Shown here in pieces: positions 16,399 through 25,743 of a DNA stretch of 64,000 bases. The notes under the pieces were generated by a model. The model was given only the letters and a program-made list of their open reading frames with translations. It had not been told where the DNA came from and made no database searches. Each line of letters opens with the position of its first letter. Position 1 is the first letter of the stretch. Source of the DNA: CAG-791 sp963596015 (GTDB taxonomy: Bacteria; Bacillota; Clostridia; Lachnospirales; Lachnospiraceae); contig CAVBJS010000007.1 in the NCBI GenBank assembly GCA_963596015.1, positions 10,694 to 74,693 of the forward strand. Reading direction: 5' to 3'. Made by a program: the position numbers and the translations under genes.

Positions 16399-17934
16399 TC
16401 ATTCCTCTTTTTTTCTGAAATACTTTCGCAGAAAATAAGCCGGTCCGCAGCTCCAGGCATGGCAATAACTGTTGACGATGGTGCCGCCATAGGGAGACTC
16501 ACTGCTGTTTTCCGGGTTATACAGCTCCCAGAAGGTATCGGCTCCCAAGTCCGCCATTTGCCCCCAGTATGTCTCCAGTTTCTGTAATGCTTTATCCCAT
16601 TTTCCCACATGGATCAGGGCATCCACATAGTTGTGATACATATAAGGTGTCACCATCTGCTGCGCCTGCTGCAGGGTTTCGATCCGCTCCATCAGTTCTG
16701 CCGCCGCCTGGCCTTCTATGGCTTCTCCCAATACCATCCAGACCTGGGACGCCGCGGATACCTGCTTAGCTTCTCCGCTTATATAACACTTTTTCTGTTC
16801 ATCCCACAACCATTCATTGGCTGCAATCCTGCAGTCGCAATACAGCCCGGAGAGATACTCTTCCGTCATCACATCCCCCAATGCCTGGGCAAGCTGGATG
16901 GCGGCCGAAAGCGCATACAGCAGAATGCCCTGGGCAGAGGCCTGCTTGTTTAAGTGCAGGTTCCAATCCACAAAACACCAGCCCAATTGTTCGCTGTCCT
17001 GTACCAGATATTTCTCATCCAGAGATCCTCTGGCCAGTTCGATCTGCCGCAGGGCTGTGGGCCATAATTCCCGCAGCGTTTCCTCATCCTTTGTCTCCTC
17101 ATAATAATCCCGGAGAATATTGATAAAAAACAACGCATAGTCAAACATCTGGGTGTCGTCCACGGCCGGCTCCGGCTCTAAGAAAAGGCATGCCCCCACC
17201 TTGCCGTTTTCCATGGGAAGGGCGGCGAAAAGATACAGACAGGCTTTTACCATGTCGTTTTTCCGGTAGGTTTCATAATTGGCCAGCGCCTGGATCCGCA
17301 GGTCACCGATCCAGAGCCGGCGGTCTCTCTTAGGTCCATCTTCAAAGACGTTCTGCATGCAGTTATGCAAGGTCCGGCAGGCGATCTTATCTAACTTCGC
17401 CAGACGTTCACTTTGGGGCTCGAAATCCCGCAGCTCCTCTTCTTTTACACAGGAGACGGCTCTGCAGCACGCCTGTTCTACAATGAGCTGGAATTTACTG
17501 CTTATATCCAACACCTCTATCATGACATACCGGAAGGCATACCGTCTGGGCAGCTTCACCTGCGAAGGGATCACATCCACGTGGATCTGCTCCTCTTCGA
17601 TCCAGGAAGAACAGATCCATCCCTTATAGCTTCGGGCATCTTCCAAAAGCTCTGCGGGATTTTCCGCAAAATGGAGCCTTAGCCAGACCGGTGCATCCGG
17701 ATGGCTTCCGGTATATCCTAATTTCAGATCCAGATAGCCCACCTGGTGATCTCCGAAATCCAGACAGATCCTGCTTCCCTTTTTAAGGCACTGCGTGTCA
17801 TAGGGCCGGTCCGGCAAGATCGTCACTGCATCCTGTTCTTTCCCGATCTGCACGGTCCGCTTTACTTCCACCTCTGTCTCATGCAAGGCCGGCAGCAATT
17901 GCAAGGCCTTCTCTAAAAATCTCTCATTCTTCAT
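16399..17934 (-). CDS. GH78-type alpha-L-rhamnosidase-like glycosidase, intracellular
   Basis: 511-residue enzyme with an N-terminal beta-sandwich (about 1-170) and an (alpha/alpha)6-barrel. Hallmarks of the GH78 catalytic domain are NVFEDGPKRDRRLWIGD (about 210-226), the aromatic/acidic stretch GWCFVDWN, and the late GADTFWELYNPE plus SYCHAWSCGPAYFL. It lacks a signal peptide, so cleavage occurs after import. It overlaps the preceding permease gene by 11 bases, the last gene of a CUT2 ABC importer operon, which implies that the transporter brings in a short rhamnoside. It is shorter than many secreted GH78 enzymes because accessory domains are missing. Substrate and linkage are unknown; related unsaturated-sugar hydrolases are an alternative. 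Confidence 0.88.
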   Translation of the reverse strand: MKNERFLEKALQLLPALHETEVEVKRTVQIGKEQDAVTILPDRPYDTQCLKKGSRICLDFGDHQVGYLDLKLGYTGSHPDAPVWLRLHFAENPAELLEDARSYKGWICSSWIEEEQIHVDVIPSQVKLPRRYAFRYVMIEVLDISSKFQLIVEQACCRAVSCVKEEELRDFEPQSERLAKLDKIACRTLHNCMQNVFEDGPKRDRRLWIGDLRIQALANYETYRKNDMVKACLYLFAALPMENGKVGACLFLEPEPAVDDTQMFDYALFFINILRDYYEETKDEETLRELWPTALRQIELARGSLDEKYLVQDSEQLGWCFVDWNLHLNKQASAQGILLYALSAAIQLAQALGDVMTEEYLSGLYCDCRIAANEWLWDEQKKCYISGEAKQVSAASQVWMVLGEAIEGQAAAELMERIETLQQAQQMVTPYMYHNYVDALIHVGKWDKALQKLETYWGQMADLGADTFWELYNPENSSESPYGGTIVNSYCHAWSCGPAYFLRKYFRKKEE

Positions 17935-18928
17935 TTCTATTGTTATGTCCTTTAAACAGCATTTTTCTCAGCAGCGTTTCATTGTTCAGATAGATCAAAA
18001 AGACCACCAGCAAAACCGCATTTATGATAGACTGGGTGGACGCTGTCACCACATTGGACAGAACGGCAAAGGTAGAATTCAGCAAGGACATACATATGCC
18101 TGCCAGCAAAAAACCTATTTTTTCATTACTGAATCTCCCTATATAAGACCCGATAAACATGGGTAAAAATGCAGTAAACATAATGGAAATAGAACCGAAA
18201 TTCAGCTGTCCGCCGTTAATGGTGGTATTTCTCGCCGCATTTAAAAAACCGACGATCCCCATCAACCCGCCGCAAAAGGTATAACATACCAGTGCGTTTG
18301 GCACTTCCTTTATGCCGGTATTGACAGCAACCTTCTGACCGTTTTTCAAAGCCCTGTAATCATAACCAAAGCCTGTATGGTCAAAAAGTATGATGGTCAG
18401 GGCCAGTACAGCTGCGATCAGCAGCGCCCCATAGATCCATGTGCCAGCAAATCCGGACATGGAGGAATTCTGCACCTCTGTCATCACATATTTTCCATTG
18501 GTGATGGTATACAGGATCCCTTCATAGAGAAGTGTCACGCCCAGGGAGGTAATAATGGGCGGGATCCGAAGGAGCACATAGATGGCTCCCGATAACAGTC
18601 CCAGCACCGCACCTGCCGCTGCCGTAACAGCCAGCATTAAGACTGCACTTCCGGCGCCGCCGCCCAACACGGCGAAGCTGACTTTAGCCCCGATGACAGA
18701 GGACAGGGCCGCCATGGCACCCAGGGAAAAATCGAATCTTCCGCTGTTTAGATTCACAGACAGGGCGATGGTAGTAAGTATGACGATCGCCGCATATATT
18801 ACAAAATTGTCAAAGCTCTTTGCATTTGAGATGATATGGCTCCCGTGTATCAGGCATATCACTTCCAGAATGACAAATGCCAGCACAGGGATCACCATTG
18901 TCCCTGCTATTTTCTTAGGGGTACTCAT
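17924..18928 (-). CDS. CUT2 sugar ABC transporter permease (second subunit)
   Basis: 334-residue membrane protein of the RbsC/BPD_transp_2 family with about nine hydrophobic helices; the conserved NLNSGRFDFSLGAMAALSSVIGA region (read in two parts) and the coupling loop AVNTGIKEVPNALVCYTF are visible. It differs in sequence from the other permease of this operon (20353-21354), so the pore is likely a heterodimer. It follows the binding-protein gene and overlaps the rhamnosidase gene start by 11 bases. Confidence 0.9.
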   Translation of the reverse strand: MSTPKKIAGTMVIPVLAFVILEVICLIHGSHIISNAKSFDNFVIYAAIVILTTIALSVNLNSGRFDFSLGAMAALSSVIGAKVSFAVLGGGAGSAVLMLAVTAAAGAVLGLLSGAIYVLLRIPPIITSLGVTLLYEGILYTITNGKYVMTEVQNSSMSGFAGTWIYGALLIAAVLALTIILFDHTGFGYDYRALKNGQKVAVNTGIKEVPNALVCYTFCGGLMGIVGFLNAARNTTINGGQLNFGSISIMFTAFLPMFIGSYIGRFSNEKIGFLLAGICMSLLNSTFAVLSNVVTASTQSIINAVLLVVFLIYLNNETLLRKMLFKGHNNRNEE

Positions 18929-18952
18929 AGCCTGCCGCCTCCTGTTGGTAGC

Positions 18953-20182
18953 TTATTTGGATGCAACCAGGGTCTTTACCGCATCAAAGGTAACATCACT
19001 GCCGATCACGCCATCCAGTGTCGCTTTGTCATAGATAGGCGCATCGCCGCTGTCGGAGACAAAGTACTTGTCAAATGTCTCTACATCGGTTGCAACAAGA
19101 TATTTCTGGCTCAGAGAAGGTGCATTTCCCTCTTCATCCCGGATAACATTGCCGTTAATGGCATTCATTACCAGGGCAAATACCGGGCCGATGGAGGAGG
19201 AATACTTGCCGGCAAGGTAAGTGAGCTTGCCGTCTTTCATGGCTGCCTCGTTGGCAGAGGTAAAGGAATCGATATCAGAGAAGGAAATACCAGCCTCGTT
19301 TAATGACTGCGCAAAGAAGGTAGTGGCCATACCCACGGAAATAAAGGCATCGGGGGCTTTCTGAATGGCTGCATTTAACTCATCTGTAGTGGTATCGCCG
19401 TATCCCTGCAGATAGGAAACCACTTCCACATCACCGGAGATCTTTGACAGATCCACACTCTGATCCTGGAAGATCTGGCCTACAATACCGTTCATATCAT
19501 CGGCACCGCCGTAGGTACAGCCAAGGCCTGCCAACACACCTGCCACCCGGTAGACATGCATGGGATTGGGAATGAAGGCTCCGTAAATGGCTACCTTTGC
19601 AACACCCTGGTCCTTATAATATGCGCCCATCTCCTGACCGGCTTCATACTCCGTTTCATTGCTGGGTCCCACCTGGCCGACAAAATACTCATAGTTTTTG
19701 TAAGTTTCATACTGCTCATCATCCAATACGCCGGACGCCACCGCATAATATACACCGTATTTTTCACAGGTCTCGATCTGCTGGGCCCGGTCGCTGCTGG
19801 AGAAGGAAATAATGGCCTGACATCCCTGGGATGCGAATTTTTCGATGGCGGCTTTCTCCTCCTCTGCGCTGGCAAGCGCGTCGGTATAGGTAAAGGTCAC
19901 ATCGTAATTTTCTGCAATGTAGTTCTCATAATAATTGCGAAATCCCTGGGCTTCCTCGCCGCTGACATCCGCTACCAGCACGCCGATCTTCGCGGCATCT
20001 TTGCTCTCCGTTTCCTTCTCTGCGCCGGCATCTGCGCTCTCGCCATCGGCTGTCTTTTCAGACGATGTCTCAGAAGAAACAGCCCCAGTGCTTCCTGCAT
20101 CGGCAGCAGAACCGCATCCGGCTAACATGGAAAGCGCCATCGCTCCCACCATCAATGTACTGATCAGTTTTTTAAATCTCAT
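18953..20182 (-). CDS. Sugar ABC transporter substrate-binding lipoprotein (CUT2 operon)
   Basis: 409-residue lipoprotein: signal MRFKKLISTLMVGAMALSML, lipobox LAGC (Cys about residue 23), a Ser/Glu/Asp-rich linker to about 65, then a periplasmic-binding-protein fold starting AAKIGVLVADVSGEEAQGF. Start chosen at 20182 from the signal peptide and an AAGGGG ribosome site; codons further upstream belong to a hairpin-rich leader. The gene sits between the two permease genes rather than at the operon head, and its leader carries a modular hairpin repeat that probably adjusts its expression. Ligand unknown; the downstream rhamnosidase suggests a rhamnose-containing glycoside. Confidence 0.9.
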   Translation of the reverse strand: MRFKKLISTLMVGAMALSMLAGCGSAADAGSTGAVSSETSSEKTADGESADAGAEKETESKDAAKIGVLVADVSGEEAQGFRNYYENYIAENYDVTFTYTDALASAEEEKAAIEKFASQGCQAIISFSSSDRAQQIETCEKYGVYYAVASGVLDDEQYETYKNYEYFVGQVGPSNETEYEAGQEMGAYYKDQGVAKVAIYGAFIPNPMHVYRVAGVLAGLGCTYGGADDMNGIVGQIFQDQSVDLSKISGDVEVVSYLQGYGDTTTDELNAAIQKAPDAFISVGMATTFFAQSLNEAGISFSDIDSFTSANEAAMKDGKLTYLAGKYSSSIGPVFALVMNAINGNVIRDEEGNAPSLSQKYLVATDVETFDKYFVSDSGDAPIYDKATLDGVIGSDVTFDAVKTLVASK

Positions 20183-20195
20183 CTTTTTCCCCTTT

Positions 20196-20262
20196 CCTGT
20201 CTGCGGCACGTGGGGAGAATTTCCCAAAGGCGGATTCTCCGATACCATACGCACCCAGACGT
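20196..20262 (-). repeat. Modular multi-hairpin leader element, copy A (partial)
   Basis: Directly upstream of the binding-protein gene. On the minus strand it reads: degenerate hairpin-2 remnant, hairpin 3 (ggagaat/attctcc arms at 20214-20220 and 20234-20240), then CACGTGCCGCAG, the start of hairpin 4, which is truncated before the ribosome site. Hairpin 1 is absent. Confidence 0.7.
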
Positions 20263-20352
20263 TAAAAAAATATATCTTCTATGCAGATGTTTTGTTTCCA
20301 TCCGCATGGAATATCGTTTCCGTTTTGTACTTTAAATACCTCTGCCATGCTC

Positions 20353-21354
20353 TTATCGCGGCAATAATGAGGACCGGTAATTCATACTGGTAATGCATAC
20401 GATCAGCAGGAAAAACAGGGCGCTGATCAGCTGGGTAATGCCATATGCGGCACTTCCGTCGATCAAAAGCTCCATAATGTCATTTAAGAGCATGAAGGAA
20501 AAACCGCCCACCAGCGCCGCATGGATGCGGGAACGGGCACCGCCGGAGATAGGCATGCCGCCAAATACGATAGCGATAAAGATATTCATACCTATGCTGG
20601 AGGCCGTAGAGGTGGTAACAGACGGTGTATAGACCAGTGTCAGGAACGCCCCCAACCCTACGCCAAGGCCGGCCATCACAAAGGCAATGATGGTATATTT
20701 ACCGGATTCAATGCCTGTCAGTGCCGCACACAGGGGATTGCCGCCGATAAATTTCTGTCGTCTTCCGGTTTTGGTCAGATTAAAGATCACATAGCAGATA
20801 CCAAAAAACAAAAGCAGCAGCATGATCTTAAAAGGCATGTTGTCGAAGGGCTTTACCACTGCGCTGGGAATGCTGATGCCCCCCAGTGCACCGCCCTTTG
20901 TGGTAATGATCTTTCCTGCCACCGCCGACAATACGGACATCATGGCCACCGTTGTCACGAAGGCCGGAATGTGAAAGACCGAGGCCAATACCGAATTAAA
21001 CAAAGAACAGGCAATCCCTGCCGCAAACATGACCAGGATCATCAGGAAGACACTCTCGGTCCCATTGTAGGTAAGTACTCCCATGGTGGCGGAAAACAAT
21101 GTGGCCGCTCCCAGGCTGATATCAAAGGTTCCCAGCGTATAGATAAAAATAGCCCCCGTTGCCACCACCGACAGGACAACGCCTTCATTAAACACGATCT
21201 GCAGATACATATCCAGGCGATAGCCTTTCATCGACACCACCGCCACAAATATGACAAATAAAACCGCCAGTGCTGCAAAGGGAAGTACGGTTATTACAAG
21301 CTGAGAGACTTTGTATCTGTCAACTTTCTGTTTTGCTTTCTGTTCTGCATCCAT
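20353..21354 (-). CDS. CUT2 sugar ABC transporter permease (first subunit)
   Basis: 333-residue RbsC-type permease with eight to ten hydrophobic helices; TLGTFDISLGAATLFSATMG is the conserved region, GGARSRIHAALVGG the late conserved loop. Fifteen bases after the ATPase gene and before the binding-protein gene. Works with the second permease (17924-18928) and the double-domain ATPase. No anomaly seen. Confidence 0.9.
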   Translation of the reverse strand: MDAEQKAKQKVDRYKVSQLVITVLPFAALAVLFVIFVAVVSMKGYRLDMYLQIVFNEGVVLSVVATGAIFIYTLGTFDISLGAATLFSATMGVLTYNGTESVFLMILVMFAAGIACSLFNSVLASVFHIPAFVTTVAMMSVLSAVAGKIITTKGGALGGISIPSAVVKPFDNMPFKIMLLLLFFGICYVIFNLTKTGRRQKFIGGNPLCAALTGIESGKYTIIAFVMAGLGVGLGAFLTLVYTPSVTTSTASSIGMNIFIAIVFGGMPISGGARSRIHAALVGGFSFMLLNDIMELLIDGSAAYGITQLISALFFLLIVCITSMNYRSSLLPR

Positions 21355-21368
21355 AACAAATTTCTCTC

Positions 21369-22871
21369 CTATATCATGTACCCGATAACATCCGCATCCG
21401 TCAGAGAGGCACTGCGCATAAATTCATGGGTGATCTCTCCATCCTTCATGATCAGCATGCGGTCGCTCATGCCTAAAAGCTCCGGCAACTCCTCGCTGAT
21501 CAGAAGGATCGCTTTTCCCTCGTTTTTAAGCTGTATCATCAGCCGGTACATAGCCTGCTTTACGCCGATATCCACCCCGCGGGTGGGGCAGTCGAGAATA
21601 AGAATCTCACTTCCGCAGCCGATCCATTTGCCGAATACCACCTTCTGCTTGTTTCCACCGGATAACTGACCGGTAAGCTGGTTTTCATCGGCACATTTGA
21701 TGGAAAGTGCTTTGATCTGCCTTCTGACATACTTCTTTTCTTTTCTGTTGGTAATAAAATGTTTTTTTACCGCATAGCAGTCCATTCCCGCAACGGCAAT
21801 GTTGTCCTTGATGCTTGCAGATAAACACAGGGATTCCACATCCCGATCCTTGGATACGTAGCCGATCTTATGTTCCACGGCTGTATGCGGATCGGTAATG
21901 GCCTCTCCCGTTTCTGTCACAACCCTTCCGCTTTCCAGGGCCAGTGCGCCAAGCATGGCTTTTCCAAGCTCATGCATGCCACAGGAGGAAAGGCCTCCTA
22001 TGCCCAGGATCTCCCCCTTCCTTAAAGTAACAGTGACATTTCTTAACTGTGCCTTATAGCAGAGGTCCTCTGCCTGCAACGCTGTCTCCTTAAGGCCTCC
22101 CGGTTCGAAATCACTTCTGTAATAATCCCCCTGCAACGCTCGTCCGATCATGCTGGTACGAATGGCATCGGCATCAAATTCTTCCTTTCGGAAAGTCCGG
22201 ATCAGGTTTCCGTCCCGCAAAACCGTAAGGGTGTCGCATACCTGCATAATCTCCTCCAGATCATGGGAAATGAAAATGACCGCTTTTCCCTCGTCCCTGA
22301 TCTTTCGGATCAAGCGGTACATAAGAGTTCTTCCATCCTGGGACAGGGCAGTACTGGTCTCATCGATGACTAAGATCTTAGGATCTTTCATCATGACCTT
22401 TCCGATCTCTACCAGCTTTCGCTTCTGAAAATCCAGCATTTCCATAGGCATGTCCCCTGTGACATCCTCCACACCGATAGCCTTCATCACCTGGGTGGCC
22501 TCTGCAAACATCCGCTTTCTGTCCACGATCCCCAACCTATTTTTAAAGGATTCCAGCTCTGCCAGAAAAATATTCTCCGCCACAGTGATCCCCGGAATGG
22601 TTCCGCTCTCCTGCACCACCATGCCGATCCCATGCTGCAGGGCATCGATCATACTGGAAGGCTGCCAGGGCTGTCCCAGGAATACCATCTCCCCTTCTGT
22701 CGCTTTCTGCATGCCCGCCGCAATGGAAGAAATGGTGGATTTCCCGGAGCCATTCTCTCCGATCAGACCTCTGATCTCCCCCGGATATACTTCCAGATCC
22801 ACATGCTTAAGTGCTGTCACACTTCCAAACTGTTTGGAAATATGTCTCATCTCCAGAACCGGTTCTGCCAT
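21369..22871 (-). CDS. CUT2 sugar ABC transporter double ATPase (RbsA/MglA-like)
   Basis: 500-residue protein with two fused ABC ATPase domains, as in ribose and galactoside importers. The first domain has Walker A GENGSGKST (about 38-46) and Walker B ILVIDETSTAL; its signature region is MLDFQKRKLVEIGK rather than a canonical LSGGQ. The second domain lacks a good Walker A (GIGGLSSCGMHE), normal for RbsA, but keeps LSGGNKQKVVFGKW and ILDCPTRGVDIG, in which DEPTRG is replaced by DCPTRG: the Walker B glutamate is a cysteine. First gene of the rhamnoside-type operon, divergent from the AraC regulator gene at 23041. Confidence 0.92.
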   Translation of the reverse strand: MAEPVLEMRHISKQFGSVTALKHVDLEVYPGEIRGLIGENGSGKSTISSIAAGMQKATEGEMVFLGQPWQPSSMIDALQHGIGMVVQESGTIPGITVAENIFLAELESFKNRLGIVDRKRMFAEATQVMKAIGVEDVTGDMPMEMLDFQKRKLVEIGKVMMKDPKILVIDETSTALSQDGRTLMYRLIRKIRDEGKAVIFISHDLEEIMQVCDTLTVLRDGNLIRTFRKEEFDADAIRTSMIGRALQGDYYRSDFEPGGLKETALQAEDLCYKAQLRNVTVTLRKGEILGIGGLSSCGMHELGKAMLGALALESGRVVTETGEAITDPHTAVEHKIGYVSKDRDVESLCLSASIKDNIAVAGMDCYAVKKHFITNRKEKKYVRRQIKALSIKCADENQLTGQLSGGNKQKVVFGKWIGCGSEILILDCPTRGVDIGVKQAMYRLMIQLKNEGKAILLISEELPELLGMSDRMLIMKDGEITHEFMRSASLTDADVIGYMI

Positions 22872-23040
22872 ATTCCTTTCCTCCGTTCCATCAAAACTGA
22901 ATATGCTTCTATTTTATTCCGGGCAAGAAATCTTTAAATTCACAATTCAGCTCTGTTTCGTTGACCTATTTAATAGCGTTTGTTAATATAGATCATATAA
23001 ATTAGTTTTTTTTGATATTTTAAAAGGAGACGTTACTTCC

Positions 23041-24093
23041 ATGGATGTTGCAGAAATGGCCCATCAGATCTATCAGCTGAATGAGGAAGAGTTGTTTTAC
23101 AAAGAACAGTATGAAGCCAGAAAAGAAGGGCAGATCCACGCCTATATCGCGCGGCAGGATATCCAAAAGGTGATCGCAAAGCACAGGCTGATCCCGGAGG
23201 TGCCCCAGACCATTCCGGAGAAATTCTTAGATTCTTTCTTTTTTGATACTTCGGATAAATCCAGTATCGTGGTGCAAAAGCACAACCGGTACAGTCCGGA
23301 CATTGTTCACTCCCATACTTTTTTTGAGCTGGTATATGTCTACGACGGCGCCTGTACCCAGGGGATCTCCGGTCAGCGTCTTTCCATGAAGACCGGAGAT
23401 TTCTGCGTCATTCCCCCGGGGGCAGAGCATTCTATTTCCGTATTTGATGACAGCATCATCATCAATATCCTGCTGCGCCGGAGCACCCTGCACAGTATGT
23501 TTTATACCTTCTTAAATACCCCCAATAAACTATCGTCCTTTTTCCTGAACAATATTTATACCAAACGCTCCAATGATTATATTCTGTTTCACTCCGGCAT
23601 CGATCCCACGCTGAAGGAAGCTTTTATCTGGATGCTCTGGGAGAGTGTCAATAAGCAGGCGTATTATTACCAGTGTATTTCCAATACCCTGCTGCTGGTC
23701 TTCTGTCTTTTGGTGAGGAATTACTCCGAATCGGTGCAGACGCCGCTGTTCAGCGACCGTTTAGACGTGCAGCGTTACGCCATTATTCAGTTTATCCAGG
23801 ATAACTATCGGGATGTCACCCTCTCCACTGTGGCCAAACGCTTTCATTACACAAACGAATATACGTCCCGGCTGATCAAAGACCTGATGGGCATGACCTA
23901 TTCCGAGATCGTCCGCACTGTCCGCATCGAACGATCCCAGGACTTTCTGACCAACACCACCATGACCATTGCCAACATCGCAGAGGCCACCGGCTATGAT
24001 ACGCCGGAGCATTATATTCGCCAGTTTAAAAAACATACCGGCTTAACTCCGTCTGCTTATCGCAAGCAGGCGGCGAAAAACCGGCATTTTTAG
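23041..24093 (+). CDS. AraC-family transcriptional regulator with cupin sensor domain
   Basis: 350-residue DNA-binding regulator. A cupin-like sensor domain lies around residues 75-150 (VHSHTFFELVYVYDGACTQG, then GDFCVIPPGAEHS), and a double helix-turn-helix AraC domain in the last 100 residues (LSTVAKRFHYTNEYTSRLIK and IANIAEATGYDTPEHYIRQFKK). It is divergent from the CUT2/GH78 operon across 169 bases, so it most likely activates that operon in response to a sugar. Good GGAG-type ribosome site before the ATG. Its 3' end abuts a GH43 remnant on the other strand and is duplicated at 14756-14876. Confidence 0.93.
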   Translation: MDVAEMAHQIYQLNEEELFYKEQYEARKEGQIHAYIARQDIQKVIAKHRLIPEVPQTIPEKFLDSFFFDTSDKSSIVVQKHNRYSPDIVHSHTFFELVYVYDGACTQGISGQRLSMKTGDFCVIPPGAEHSISVFDDSIIINILLRRSTLHSMFYTFLNTPNKLSSFFLNNIYTKRSNDYILFHSGIDPTLKEAFIWMLWESVNKQAYYYQCISNTLLLVFCLLVRNYSESVQTPLFSDRLDVQRYAIIQFIQDNYRDVTLSTVAKRFHYTNEYTSRLIKDLMGMTYSEIVRTVRIERSQDFLTNTTMTIANIAEATGYDTPEHYIRQFKKHTGLTPSAYRKQAAKNRHF

Positions 24094-24104
24094 ATGCGTA
24101 TATT

Positions 24105-24261
24105 TCCAGTTGATCAGATCACAGCTTTCAAACACCGGGATGCCCGGAAAATACTGAAAACTGCTGCTTACCAGATAATACTTATCATTTGCCCTGCAAA
24201 TACTCGGATCAGGACAAAAGCCTCTTATGACAGGATTATTGTATCGAAATTCCGATTTCAT
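24105..24261 (-). pseudogene. N-terminal fragment of a GH43 beta-xylosidase/arabinofuranosidase gene
   Basis: About 52 codons from an ATG at 24261 give the classic start of GH43 enzymes: YNNPVIRGFCPDPSICR with the catalytic-base Asp in FCPDPS, then YYLVSSSFQYFPGIPVFES and DLINWK. The frame then runs into the antisense of the AraC gene 3' end. Everything after the first blade, including the general acid glutamate, has been lost. The fragment follows the CUT1 binding-protein gene, so an intact ancestor of this locus probably used GH43 on the imported glycoside. Confidence 0.88.
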
Positions 24262-24302
24262 ACGGATCCTCCGTTTTCTTATGGCCGTTTCCTATAATCA
24301 AG

Positions 24303-24342
24303 CAGCCACACAGATGTTCTTTCGTACACATCCGTGTGGCTG
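24303..24342 (-). terminator. Stem-loop after the CUT1 binding-protein gene
   Basis: 15-bp stem with one mismatch (cagccacacagatgt at 24303-24317, acatccgtgtggctg at 24328-24342) in the gap between the binding-protein stop and the GH43 remnant. U-tract weak. Confidence 0.6.
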
Positions 24343-24356
24343 TCTGCCATTATTTA

Positions 24357-25706
24357 TCAGTTACTGCTCTGTGCTTTGCTTGCAGCTTCCTGGAAGATCT
24401 CTGTTGCTTTGGTAAAGTATTCTTCCGCTGCTTCCTCCGGTGTGATCTCACCGTACTGCACCTTCTGGTCTATTTTTCTGAGCATATCCTGCTGCTCATT
24501 GTAGCCATCCTCTGTAGGCGCGCCGATAGGAGAACAATTGGGGGTAACTACCTCATTTACAAAGGTCGTTGCCTTCTGATCCTCTTCCGAAAGCTGTGAC
24601 ATGATCTCTTCTGAGATCTTCTGATTTACGGGAATGCCTCTGTCGGCAAGCATAATATTGTAGAAATCAGAAGAATTGATCAGATAATTTAAGAATGCAA
24701 CTGCCTCATCCGGATGCTGTGTATTGGCACTGATGGAAAACAGCATGCTGGGCTTTAAGTAGTTGGACTTTTTCGGGTTTGTTGTGGGAATGGTGGTAAT
24801 TCCGATTTCCGTTCCTTCCGGTGCTGCATTCTGGAAAGCTGCCAGTGTATTAGAGCCGTTGGTCTTGCACCAGGACATGGTCTCCGGGCTGGAACCGTAT
24901 ACCATAGGATCCTGCTCTAAAGCACTGTTCTGGCCTGCAATATCGGGGGAAAGCTGCCACCCTTCATCAATTCCCTGCCTCTCCAGCTGGAAGTAAGCAA
25001 GATAATCATCCGCACTCTTGCCTCCCAAAGACTGTCCTTCGATCCAAATGTCATTTGCTCTTGCATAAGGCTCCATGTAATTGGAGTAGGTATCTACCAT
25101 GTTGGATCTGTAACCGGTTTTCTCGGTTACTTCCTTGGCGATCTCAATGAAGGTATCCAGTGTCATGTTATCCTCCATTGTGATTCCGATGCTATCCAGT
25201 AAGGTCTTGTTATAGAAGAGTGCCATTGCATTGACACCGGCGGCAATGCCGTAAGTACCGTCTCCGATCTTACCCATCTCCAGAACGGTTTCGTCGATGT
25301 TGGAAACATCCAGCGCACCGCTCTCAATATAGGGTGTCAGATCTAACAGCTGCTCCTTATCGGCATACTGCTTTATGTAGGAATAATCCATCTGGATCAC
25401 GTCAGGAAGAGTCTTTCCTGCTGCTGAGGTTGCCAGCTTGTTCCAGTAATCATCCCAGGAGAAGAACTGGGTATTTACTTTGATGCCTTCATTCTGTTCC
25501 TGGTACAGGTCAACACCTTTTTGCGTTGCCTCATTTCTTACCTGATTCCCCCACCAGGAAAAATTTAATTCTGTCTGTCCGGTGGCACTGGCCGCAGACT
25601 CTCCACCTGATGCAGAATCGGTACTGCTCCCACAGGCGCACAGCATAGATGCCGCCAACAGGGTTGCCATGATCTTTGCTCCCGTTTTTAAAGCTTTGTT
25701 TTTCAT
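24357..25706 (-). CDS. CUT1 sugar ABC transporter substrate-binding lipoprotein
   Basis: 449-residue extracellular lipoprotein: signal MKNKALKTGAKIMATLLAAS, lipobox MLCAC (Cys about residue 25), Ser/Gly-rich linker, then the extracellular solute-binding type 1 fold (LNFSWWGNQVRNEAT; VIQMDYSYIKQYADKEQLLDL; NYLINSSDFYNIM). It belongs with the two permeases at 29213-30974 although three enzyme genes intervene. It has its own promoter (25744-25840), nearly identical to the permease promoter. No ATPase gene is present; a shared MsmK-type ATPase elsewhere is usual for such importers. Confidence 0.93.
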   Translation of the reverse strand: MKNKALKTGAKIMATLLAASMLCACGSSTDSASGGESAASATGQTELNFSWWGNQVRNEATQKGVDLYQEQNEGIKVNTQFFSWDDYWNKLATSAAGKTLPDVIQMDYSYIKQYADKEQLLDLTPYIESGALDVSNIDETVLEMGKIGDGTYGIAAGVNAMALFYNKTLLDSIGITMEDNMTLDTFIEIAKEVTEKTGYRSNMVDTYSNYMEPYARANDIWIEGQSLGGKSADDYLAYFQLERQGIDEGWQLSPDIAGQNSALEQDPMVYGSSPETMSWCKTNGSNTLAAFQNAAPEGTEIGITTIPTTNPKKSNYLKPSMLFSISANTQHPDEAVAFLNYLINSSDFYNIMLADRGIPVNQKISEEIMSQLSEEDQKATTFVNEVVTPNCSPIGAPTEDGYNEQQDMLRKIDQKVQYGEITPEEAAEEYFTKATEIFQEAASKAQSSN

Positions 25707-25743
25707 TTCCCGAACCTCCCGTTATTTGGTTTCTTGATGGTTT

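Noticed and set aside
24043..24104. Extension of the GH43 fragment frame over the AraC gene end
   Set aside because: These codons are just the antisense of the AraC C-terminal coding sequence, not GH43.
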